Assembly (NCBI GenBank): GCA_012656075.1
Contig: JAAKBF010000284.1
Coordinates: 62,001-126,000, forward strand
Origin: Phytophthora hibernalis
Lineage: Eukaryota; Oomycota; Peronosporomycetes; Peronosporales; Peronosporaceae
DNA: 64,000 nucleotides
Direction of reading: 5' to 3'
In this document: piece after piece, positions 55,336 through 64,000 of the stretch
How positions within the stretch are numbered: position 1 is the first letter of the stretch
Layout: every line of letters starts with the position of its first letter
The notes under the pieces: generated by a model
Told to the model about the DNA's origin: nothing
Databases searched by the model: none
Seen by the model: only the letters and a program-made list of their open reading frames with translations
Made by a program: the position numbers and the translations under genes

Positions 55336-55897
55336 GTGTTTTGCCGCGGGCCCCCTCCGCCCAACGCCAGGTCAACCGCGTCTGCACACTGTGTGGGCGA
55401 GGCGGCGCACTCCGGCTGGGCTTGTTTCCATCGGCGCATACCATCGTCCACTGGGTCGTCGCAGCAGGGGTCTTTTGCTGCCATTCCCATGCTGTCTGAT
55501 CCGGGATTGGCTGACAGCAGTATGCTCACGGCTTCTGCTCTCTTCGTTGTGCATTATCTCTGTGCTCCATGCTCTTAGCGCTGCGGCTGTGGATGGCCAA
55601 GCGTCTTGCGCGATCCGTTGCGCGACACATGAGACTTCGTAGCAGAGCGCGGGGCCTGGCAGTGTCCTGAATCGCCCTGTAGGTTGCTTGGCTGGCGATG
55701 CGTCCCACCTCTATAACTTGATATTACTGGATCGTCGATAACGACGGCTGTAGGACGAGTTGTAGCTGCGCACTGCGACGGGTGAGCTCGGTGCGGGGTG
55801 GTGGTTGCGCTGCAATGGTGTAGAGTGCGCGAGAGGTGTGTGCGCGTGTGTTTTTGGCATTAAGCGCGACATGTGTTTGTGTTGAGGCTAGGTTAGC

Positions 55898-55969
55898 GGC
55901 CTAGTGGTCTAGTGGTATGATTCTCGCTTTGGGTGCGAGAGGTCCCGGTTTCGATCACCGGCTGGGCCT
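55898..55969 (+). tRNA. tRNA-Pro(UGG)-like, copy 4
   Basis: Acceptor stem complete (CTGGGCC), but the discriminator is T and the T4-containing stretch is deleted. The downstream GGTCTTTGC has only three T. Confidence 0.72.
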
Positions 55970-56517
55970 GCGGGCCCCCTCCGCCCAACGCCAGGTCAAC
56001 CGCGTCTGCACACTGTGTGGGCGAGGCGGCGCACTCCGGCTGGGCTTGTTTCCATCGGCGCATACCATTGTCCACTGGGTCGTCGCAGCAGGGGTCTTTG
56101 CTGCCATTCCCATGCTGTCTGATCCGGGATTGGCTGACAGCAGTATGCTCACGGCTTCTGCTCTCTTCGTTGTGCATTATCTCTGTGCTCCATGCTCTTA
56201 GCGCTGCGGCTGTGGATGGCCAAGCGTCTTGCGCGATCCGTTGCGCGACACATGAGACCTCACAGCAGAGCGCGGGGCCTGGCAGTGTCCTGAATCCCTG
56301 TAGGTTGCTTGGCTGGCGATGTGTCCCATCTCTATAACTTGATATTACTGGATCGTCGATAACGACGGCTGTAGGACGAGTTGTAGCTGCGCACTGCGAC
56401 GGGTGAGCTCGGTGCGGGGTGGTGGTTGCGCTGCAATGGTGTAGAGTGCGCGAGAGGTGTGTGCGCGTGTGTTTTGGCATTAAGCGCGACATGTGTTTGT
56501 GTTGAGGCTAGGTTAGC

Positions 56518-56589
56518 GGCCTAGTGGTCTAGTGGTATGATTCTCGCTTTGGGTGCGAGAGGTCCCGGTTTCGATCACCGGCTGGGCCT
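56518..56589 (+). tRNA. tRNA-Pro(UGG)-like, copy 5
   Basis: Acceptor stem complete, discriminator T, no close T4. A small deletion changes the later GGTCTTTTGCTGCC to GGTCTTTTGCC. Confidence 0.72.
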
Positions 56590-57136
56590 GCGGGCCCCTC
56601 CGCCCAACGCCAGGTCAACCGCGTCTGCACACTGTGTGGGCGAGGCGGCGCACACCGGCTGGGCTTGTTTCCATCGGCGCATACCATCGTCCACTGGGTC
56701 GTCGCAGCAGGGGTCTTTTGCCATTCCCATGCTGTCTGATCCGGGATTGGCTGACAGCAGTATGCTCACGGCTTCTGCTCTCTTCGTTGTGCATTATCTC
56801 TGTGCTCCATGCTCTTAGCGCTGCGGCTGTGGATGGCCAAGCGTCTTGCGCGATCCGTTGCGCGACACATGAGACTTCGCAGCAGAGCGCGGGGCCTGGC
56901 AGTGTCCTGAATCGCCCTGTAGGTTGCTTGGCTGGCGATGCGTCCCACCTCTATAACTTGATATTACTGGATCGTCGATAACGACGGCTGTAGGACGAGT
57001 TGTAGCTGCGCACTGCGACGGGTGAGCTCGGTGCGGGGTGGTGGTTGCGCTGCAATGGTGTAGAGTGCGCGAGAGGTGTGTGCGCGTGTGTTTTGGCATT
57101 ATGCGCGACATGTGTTTGTGTTGAGGCTAGGTTAGC

Positions 57137-57208
57137 GGCCTAGTGGTCTAGTGGTATGATTCTCGCTTTGGGTGCGAGAGGTCCCGGTTTCGATCACCGG
57201 CTGTGCCT
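57137..57208 (+). tRNA. tRNA-Pro(UGG)-like, copy 6
   Basis: Acceptor mismatch (CTGTGCC), discriminator T. The unit has one C fewer in the following C-run than copies 1-2. Confidence 0.7.
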
Positions 57209-57756
57209 GCGGGCCCCTCCGCCCAACGCCAGGTCAACCGCGTCTGCACACTGTGTGGGCGAGGCGGCGCACACCGGCTGGGCTTGTTTCCATCGGCGCA
57301 TACCATCGTCCACTGGGTCGTCGCAGCAGGGGTCTTTTGCTGCCATTCCCATGCTGTCTGATCCGGGATTGGCTGACAGCAGTATGCTCACGGCTTCTGC
57401 TCTCTTCGTTGTGCATTATCTCTGTGCTCCATGCTCTTAGCGCTGCGGCTGTGGATGGCCAAGCGTCTTGCGCGATCCGTTGCGCGACACATGAGACTTC
57501 GCAGCAGAGCGCGGGGCCTGGCAGTGTCCTGAATCCCTGTAGGTTGCTTGGCTGGCGATGCGTCCCACCTCTATAACTTGATATTACTGGATCGTCGATA
57601 ACGACGGCTGTAGGACGAGTTGTAGCTGCGCACTGCGACGGGTGAGCTCGGTGCGGGGTGGTGGTTGCGCTGCAATGGTGTAGAGTGCGCGAGAGGTGTG
57701 TGCGCGTGTGTTTTGGCATTATGCGCGACATGTGTTTGTGTTGAGGCTAGGTTAGC

Positions 57757-57828
57757 GGCCTAGTGGTCTAGTGGTATGATTCTCGCTTTGGGTGCGAGAG
57801 GTCCCGGTTTCGATCACCGGCTGGGCCT
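57757..57828 (+). tRNA. tRNA-Pro(UGG)-like, copy 7
   Basis: Acceptor stem complete, discriminator T, no close T4. Its unit lacks two bases in the TCTTTCG stretch near 58021. Confidence 0.72.
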
Positions 57829-58375
57829 GCGGGCCCCTCCGCCCAACGCCAGGTCAACCGCGTCTGCACACTGTGTGGGCGAGGCGGCGCACTCCGGCTG
57901 GGCTTGTTTCCATCGGCGCATACCATCGTCCACTGGGTCGTCGCAGCAGGGGTCTTTTGCTGCCATTCCCATGCTGTCTGATCCGGGATTGGCTGACAGC
58001 AGTATGCTCACGGCTTCTGCTCTTTCGTTGTGCATTATCTCTGTGCTCCATGCTCTTAGCGCTGCGGCTGTGGATGGCCAAGCGTCTTGCGCGATCCGTT
58101 GCGCGACACATGAGACTTCGCAGCAGAGCGCGGGGCCTGGCAGTGTCCTGAATCCCTGTAGGTTGCTTGGCTGGCGATGCGTCCCACCTCTATAACTTGA
58201 TATTACTGGATCGTCGATAACGACGGCTGTAGGACGAGTTGTAGCTGCGCACTGCGACGGGTGAGCTCGGTGCGGGGTGGTGGTTGCGCTGCAATGGTGT
58301 AGAGTGCGCGAGAGGTGTGTGCGCGTGTGTTTTGGCATTAAGCGCGACATGTGTTTGTGTTGAGGCTAGGTTAGC

Positions 58376-58447
58376 GGCCTAGTGGTCTAGTGGTATGATT
58401 CTCGCTTTGGGTGCGAGAGGTCCCGGTTTCGATCACCGGCTGTGCCT
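58376..58447 (+). tRNA. tRNA-Pro(UGG)-like, copy 8
   Basis: Acceptor mismatch, discriminator T. Unit nearly identical to that of copy 9. Confidence 0.7.
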
Positions 58448-58997
58448 GCGGGCCCCCTCCGCCCAACGCCAGGTCAACCGCGTCTGCACACTGTGTGGGC
58501 GAGGCGGCGCACACCGGCTGGGCTTGTTTCCATCGGCGCATACCATCGTCCACTGGGTCGTCGCAGCAGGGGTCTTTTGCTGCCATTCCCATGCTGTCTG
58601 ATCCGGGATTGGCTGACAGCAGTATGCTCACGGCTTCTGCTCTCTTCGTTGTGCATTATCTCTGTGCTCCATGCTCTTAGCGCTGCGGCTGTGGATGGCC
58701 AAGCGTCTTGCGCGATCCGTTGCGCGACACATGAGACTTCGCAGCAGAGCGCGGGGCCTGGCAGTGTCCTGAATCCCTGTAGGTTGCTTGGCTGGCGATG
58801 CGTCCCACCTCTATAACTTGATATTACTGGATCGTCGATAACGACGGCTGTAGGACGAGTTGTAGCTGCGCACTGCGACGGGTGAGCTCGGTGCGGGGTG
58901 GTGGTTGCGCTGCAATGGTGTAGAGTGCGCGAGAGGTGTGTGCGCGTGTGTTTTTGGCATTATGCGCGACATGTGTTTGTGTTGAGGCTAGGTTAGC

Positions 58998-59069
58998 GGC
59001 CTAGTGGTCTAGTGGTATGATTCTCGCTTTGGGTGCGAGAGGTCCCGGTTTCGATCACCGGCTGTGCCT
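58998..59069 (+). tRNA. tRNA-Pro(UGG)-like, copy 9
   Basis: Acceptor mismatch, discriminator T. Copies 8 and 9 look like a recent duplication. Confidence 0.7.
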
Positions 59070-59619
59070 GCGGGCCCCCTCCGCCCAACGCCAGGTCAAC
59101 CGCGTCTGCACACTGTGTGGGCGAGGCGGCGCACACCGGCTGGGCTTGTTTCCATCGGCGCATACCATCGTCCACTGGGTCGTCGCAGCAGGGGTCTTTT
59201 GCTGCCATTCCCATGCTGTCTGATCCGGGATTGGCTGACAGCAGTATGCTCACGGCTTCTGCTCTCTTCGTTGTGCATTATCTCTGTGCTCCATGCTCTT
59301 AGCGCTGCGGCTGTGGATGGCCAAGCGTCTTGCGCGATCCGTTGCGCGACACATGAGACTTCGCAGCAGAGCGCGGGGCCTGGCAGTGTCCTGAATCCCT
59401 GTAGGTTGCTTGGCTGGCGATGCGTCCCACCTCTATAACTTGATATTACTGGATCGTCGATAACGACGGCTGTAGGACGAGTTGTAGCTGCGCACTGCGA
59501 CGGGTGAGCTCGGTGCGGGGTGGTGGTTGCGCTGCAATGGTGTAGAGTGCGCGAGAGGTGTGTGCGCGTGTGTTTTTGGCATTATGCGCGACATGTGTTT
59601 GTGTTGAGGCTAGGTTAGC

Positions 59620-59691
59620 GGCCTAGTGGTCTAGTGGTATGATTCTCGCTTTGGGTGCGAGAGGTCCCGGTTTCGATCACCGGCTGGGCCC
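59620..59691 (+). tRNA. tRNA-Pro(UGG), copy 10, complete form
   Basis: Full acceptor stem, discriminator C, and T4 four bases after the tRNA end (GTGTTTTGCC). The first of three consecutive complete copies. Confidence 0.85.
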
Positions 59692-60249
59692 GTGTTTTGC
59701 CGCGGGCCCCTCCGCCCAACGCCAGGTCAACCGCGTCTGCACACTGTGTGGGCGAGGCGGCGCACTCCGGCTGGGCTTGTTTCCATCGGCGCATACCATC
59801 GTCCACTGGGTCGTCGCAGCAGGGGTCTTTTGCTGCCATTCCCATGCTGTCTGATCCGGGATTGGCTGACAGCAGTATGCTCACGGCTTCTGCTCTCTTC
59901 GTTGTGCATTATCTCTGTGCTCCATGCTCTTAGCGCTGCGGCTGTGGATGGCCAAGCGTCTTGCGCGATCCGTTGCGCGACACATGAGACTTCGCAGCAG
60001 AGCGCGGGGCCTGGCAGTGTCCTGAATCCCTGTAGGTTGCTTGGCTGGCGATGCGTCCCACCTCTATAACTTGATATTACTGGATCGTCGATAACGACGG
60101 CTGTAGGACGAGTTGTAGCTGCGCACTGCGACGGGTGAGCTCGGTGCGGGGTGGTGGTTGCGCTGCAATGGTGTAGAGTGCGCGAGAGGTGTGTGCGCGT
60201 GTGTTTTGGCATTATGCGCGACATGTGTTTGTGTTGAGGCTAGGTTAGC

Positions 60250-60321
60250 GGCCTAGTGGTCTAGTGGTATGATTCTCGCTTTGGGTGCGAGAGGTCCCGG
60301 TTTCGATCACCGGCTGGGCCC
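60250..60321 (+). tRNA. tRNA-Pro(UGG), copy 11, complete form
   Basis: Full acceptor stem, discriminator C, close T4. The unit differs by small deletions in the flanking C-run and in GCACCCGG. Confidence 0.85.
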
Positions 60322-60877
60322 GTGTTTTGCCGCGGGCCCTCCGCCCAACGCCAGGTCAACCGCGTCTGCACACTGTGTGGGCGAGGCGGCGCACCCGGCT
60401 GGGCTTGTTTCCATCGGCGCATACCATCGTCCACTGGGTCGTCGCAGCAGGGGTCTTTTGCTGCCATTCCCATGCTGTCTGATCCGGGATTGGCTGACAG
60501 CAGTATGCTCACGGCTTCTGCTCTCTTCGTTGTGCATTATCTCTGTGCTCCATGCTCTTAGCGCTGCGGCTGTGGATGGCCAAGCGTCTTGCGCGATCCG
60601 TTGCGCGACACATGAGACTTCGCAGCAGAGCGCGGGGCCTGGCAGTGTCCTGAATCCCTGTAGGTTGCTTGGCTGGCGATGCGTCCCACCTCTATAACTT
60701 GATATTACTGGATCGTCGATAACGACGGCTGTAGGACGAGTTGTAGCTGCGCACTGCGACGGGTGAGCTCGGTGCGGGGTGGTGGTTGCGCTGCAATGGT
60801 GTAGAGTGCGCGAGAGGTGTGTGCGCGTGTGTTTTGGCATTATGCGCGACATGTGTTTGTGTTGAGGCTAGGTTAGC

Positions 60878-60949
60878 GGCCTAGTGGTCTAGTGGTATGA
60901 TTCTCGCTTTGGGTGCGAGAGGTCCCGGTTTCGATCACCGGCTGGGCCC
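60878..60949 (+). tRNA. tRNA-Pro(UGG), copy 12, complete form
   Basis: Full acceptor stem, discriminator C, close T4. The unit has one G fewer in GCAGGGTC. Confidence 0.85.
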
Positions 60950-61506
60950 GTGTTTTGCCGCGGGCCCCTCCGCCCAACGCCAGGTCAACCGCGTCTGCAC
61001 ACTGTGTGGGCGAGGCGGCGCACTCCGGCTGGGCTTGTTTCCATCGGCGCATACCATCGTCCACTGGGTCGTCGCAGCAGGGTCTTTTGCTGCCATTCCC
61101 ATGCTGTCTGATCCGGGATTGGCTGACAGCAGTATGCTCACGGCTTCTGCTCTTTTCGTTGTGCATTATCTCTGTGCTCCATGCTCTTAGCGCTGCGGCT
61201 GTGGATGGCCAAGCGTCTTGCGCGATCCGTTGCGCGACACATGAGACTTCGCAGCAGAGCGCGGGGCCTGGCAGTGTCCTGAATCCCTGTAGGTTGCTTG
61301 GCTGGCGATGCGTCCCACCTCTATAACTTGATATTACTGGATCGTCGATAACGACGGCTGTAGGACGAGTTGTAGCTGCGCACTGCGACGGGTGAGCTCG
61401 GTGCGGGGTGGTGGTTGCGCTGCAATGGTGTAGAGTGCGCGAGAGGTGTGTGCGCGTGTGTTTTGGCATTATGCGCGACATGTGTTTGTGTTGAGGCTAG
61501 GTTAGC

Positions 61507-61578
61507 GGCCTAGTGGTCTAGTGGTATGATTCTCGCTTTGGGTGCGAGAGGTCCCGGTTTCGATCACCGGCTGTGCCT
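61507..61578 (+). tRNA. tRNA-Pro(UGG)-like, copy 13
   Basis: Acceptor mismatch, discriminator T. From here to copy 16 the units share CTCTTTTCG downstream. Confidence 0.7.
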
Positions 61579-62127
61579 GCGGGCCCCCTCCGCCCAACGC
61601 CAGGTCAACCGCGTCTGCACACTGTGTGGGCGAGGCGGCGCACTCCGGCTGGGCTTGTTTCCATCGGCGCATACCATCGTCCACTGGGTCGTCGCAGCAG
61701 GGGTCTTTTGCTGCCATTCCCATGCTGTCTGATCCGGGATTGGCTGACAGCAGTATGCTCACGGCTTCTGCTCTTTTCGTTGTGCATTATCTCTGTGCTC
61801 CATGCTCTTAGCGCTGCGGCTGTGGATGGCCAAGCGTCTTGCGCGATCCGTTGCGCGACACATGAGACTTCGCAGCAGAGCGCGGGGCCTGGCAGTGTCC
61901 TGAATCCCTGTAGGTTGCTTGGCTGGCGATGCGTCCCACCTCTATAACTTGATATTACTGGATCGTCGATAACGACGGCTGTAGGACGAGTTGTAGCTGC
62001 GCACTGCGACGGGTGAGCTCGGTGCGGGGTGGTGGTTGCGCTGCAATGGTGTAGAGTGCGCGAGAGGTGTGTGCGCGTGTGTTTTGGCATTATGCGCGAC
62101 ATGTGTTTGTGTTGAGGCTAGGTTAGC

Positions 62128-62199
62128 GGCCTAGTGGTCTAGTGGTATGATTCTCGCTTTGGGTGCGAGAGGTCCCGGTTTCGATCACCGGCTGTGCCT
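62128..62199 (+). tRNA. tRNA-Pro(UGG)-like, copy 14
   Basis: Acceptor mismatch, discriminator T. The unit lost one G in CTCCGCTGGGC. Confidence 0.7.
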
Positions 62200-62746
62200 G
62201 CGGGCCCCTCCGCCCAACGCCAGGTCAACCGCGTCTGCACACTGTGTGGGCGAGGCGGCGCACTCCGCTGGGCTTGTTTCCATCGGCGCATACCATCGTC
62301 CACTGGGTCGTCGCAGCAGGGGTCTTTTGCTGCCATTCCCATGCTGTCTGATCCGGGATTGGCTGACAGCAGTATGCTCACGGCTTCTGCTCTTTTCGTT
62401 GTGCATTATCTCTGTGCTCCATGCTCTTAGCGCTGCGGCTGTGGATGGCCAAGCGTCTTGCGCGATCCGTTGCGCGACACATGAGACTTCGCAGCAGAGC
62501 GCGGGGCCTGGCAGTGTCCTGAATCCCTGTAGGTTGCTTGGCTGGCGATGCGTCCCACCTCTATAACTTGATATTACTGGATCGTCGATAACGACGGCTG
62601 TAGGACGAGTTGTAGCTGCGCACTGCGACGGGTGAGCTCGGTGCGGGGTGGTGGTTGCGCTGCAATGGTGTAGAGTGCGCGAGAGGTGTGTGCGCGTGTG
62701 TTTTGGCATTAAGCGCGACATGTGTTTGTGTTGAGGCTAGGTTAGC

Positions 62747-62818
62747 GGCCTAGTGGTCTAGTGGTATGATTCTCGCTTTGGGTGCGAGAGGTCCCGGTTT
62801 CGATCACCGGCTGTGCCT
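62747..62818 (+). tRNA. tRNA-Pro(UGG)-like, copy 15
   Basis: Acceptor mismatch, discriminator T. The unit carries the AATCGCCC variant, shared with copy 16. Confidence 0.7.
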
Positions 62819-63370
62819 GCGGGCCCCCTCCGCCCAACGCCAGGTCAACCGCGTCTGCACACTGTGTGGGCGAGGCGGCGCACTCCGGCTGGGCTTGTTT
62901 CCATCGGCGCATACCATCGTCCACTGGGTCGTCGCAGCAGGGGTCTTTTGCTGCCATTCCCATGCTGTCTGATCCGGGATTGGCTGACAGCAGTATGCTC
63001 ACGGCTTCTGCTCTTTTCGTTGTGCATTATCTCTGTGCTCCATGCTCTTAGCGCTGCGGCTGTGGATGGCCAAGCGTCTTGCGCGATCCGTTGCGCGACA
63101 CATGAGACTTCGCAGCAGAGCGCGGGGCCTGGCAGTGTCCTGAATCGCCCTGTAGGTTGCTTGGCTGGCGATGCGTCCCACCTCTATAACTTGATATTAC
63201 TGGATCGTCGATAACGACGGCTGTAGGACGAGTTGTAGCTGCGCACTGCGACGGGTGAGCTCGGTGCGGGGTGGTGGTTGCGCTGCAATGGTGTAGAGTG
63301 CGCGAGAGGTGTGTGCGCGTGTGTTTTTGGCATTATGCGCGACATGTGTTTGTGTTGAGGCTAGGTTAGC

Positions 63371-63442
63371 GGCCTAGTGGTCTAGTGGTATGATTCTCGC
63401 TTTGGGTGCGAGAGGTCCCGGTTTCGATCACCGGCTGTGCCT
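63371..63442 (+). tRNA. tRNA-Pro(UGG)-like, copy 16
   Basis: Acceptor mismatch, discriminator T. The last complete copy in the window. Confidence 0.7.
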
Positions 63443-63993
63443 GCGGGCCCCCTCCGCCCAACGCCAGGTCAACCGCGTCTGCACACTGTGTGGGCGAGGC
63501 GGCGCACTCCGGCTGGGCTTGTTTCCATCGGCGCATACCATCGTCCACTGGGTCGTCGCAGCAGGGGTCTTTTGCTGCCATTCCCATGCTGTCTGATCCG
63601 GGATTGGCTGACAGCAGTATGCTCACGGCTTCTGCTCTTTTCGTTGTGCATTATCTCTGTGCTCCATGCTCTTAGCGCTGCGGCTGTGGATGGCCAAGCG
63701 TCTTGCGCGATCCGTTGCGCGACACATGAGACTTCGCAGCAGAGCGCGGGGCCTGGCAGTGTCCTGAATCGCCCTGTAGGTTGCTTGGCTGGCGATGCGT
63801 CCCACCTCTATAACTTGATATTACTGGATCGTCGATAACGACGGCTGTAGGACGAGTTGTAGCTGCGCACTGCGACGGGTGAGCTCGGTGCGGGGTGGTG
63901 GTTGCGCTGCAATGGTGTAGAGTGCGCGAGAGGTGTGTGCGCGTGTGTTTTGGCATTATGCGCGACATGTGTTTGTGTTGAGGCTAGGTTAGC

Positions 63994-64000
63994 GGCCTAG
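63994..64000 (+). tRNA. tRNA-Pro-like, copy 17, cut by window end
   Basis: Only GGCCTAG, the acceptor 5' strand, is inside the window. It shows that the array continues. Confidence 0.6.

Larger units (their letters stand above)
53649..64000 (+). repeat. Tandem array of about 620-bp tRNA-Pro units
   Basis: Head-to-tail units with tRNA starts spaced 619-634 bp and near-identical sequence (a few percent at most by eye). 16 complete tRNA copies are visible, and the array runs off the window end. Long units (628-634 bp) are those that keep a CGTGTTTTGCC stretch just after the tRNA. Variable sites (CCTGG/CCAGG, CACCGG/CTCCGG, ACCTCACAG/ACTTCGCAG, AATCCC/AATCGCCC, TTAAGC/TTATGC) occur in mosaic combinations, which points to gene conversion or unequal crossing-over. 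Between tRNAs no protein-coding signal holds up, because non-triplet indels occur between units. Confidence 0.93.

Noticed and set aside
54018..63968. Repeated 165-200 aa minus-strand and 120-140 aa plus-strand open frames in every array unit
   Set aside because: They are GC-rich shadows of a homogenised noncoding unit. Units differ by 1-, 2- and 10-bp indels that shift the frames, and the plus-strand ones start inside the tRNA.
53649..64000. CRISPR-like array
   Set aside because: Units are about 620 bp with no short repeat/spacer alternation, and the genome is eukaryotic.
1..64000. Secreted effector genes (RXLR or Crinkler type)
   Set aside because: Looking for signal peptides followed by RXLR-EER or LFLAK motifs in open frames gave nothing convincing.

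Overview
The window reads as nuclear DNA of an oomycete, most likely Phytophthora or a close relative. The evidence is short GT-AG introns (about 65-80 nt), compact host genes, and transposon families typical of that lineage: Crypton, chromodomain Ty3/Gypsy, PiggyBac, Harbinger, and a Mutator-like element carrying a Ulp1-type protease gene. This is an inference from gene families. No rRNA or organelle genes are present.

0-11.4 kb is the only host-like part. It holds a palindrome at the left edge, an open Crypton-derived frame without a catalytic core (992-1993), an intron-containing coiled-coil/armadillo-repeat gene (about 4143-6393), a small unrecognised gene (6519-6965, minus), the exosome subunit RRP4 (7099-7971, minus), a tyrosine-rich 24-bp repeat frame and a cysteine-rich frame.

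11.4-45.6 kb is a nested and rearranged transposon block. An old Gypsy element (Gypsy-1, LTR 11739-12739) inserted into a Crypton. A younger 12.6-kb Gypsy element (Gypsy-2, 22212-34811, 4-bp target duplication GTCG) then inserted into Gypsy-1. An inversion of about 8.7 kb (roughly 36.9-45.65 kb) flipped the far end: the second Gypsy-1 LTR (43735-44732) is on the minus strand, and the two Crypton halves lie on opposite strands 32 kb apart. The inverted piece also carries PiggyBac, Harbinger and Myb-like remnants. Gypsy-1 DNA is densely sprinkled with a short motif, CTCGNCGA, in every frame.

45.7-47.3 kb is a decayed PiggyBac transposase. 47.3-64.0 kb is a tandem array of about 620-bp units, each carrying a tRNA-Pro(UGG)-like gene: 16 complete copies plus the start of a 17th at the window end. 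The first unit is split by a 6.2-kb Mutator-like element (47446-53648) with perfect 27-bp terminal inverted repeats, an intron-containing SWIM-type transposase and a Ulp1-like protease. Only 4 of the 16 tRNA copies have a complete acceptor stem, a C discriminator and a nearby T4 terminator.

Single-base frameshifts are common, even in Gypsy-2, whose LTRs differ at only about 1.5% of positions. Decay and sequence or assembly error cannot be separated from the sequence alone.
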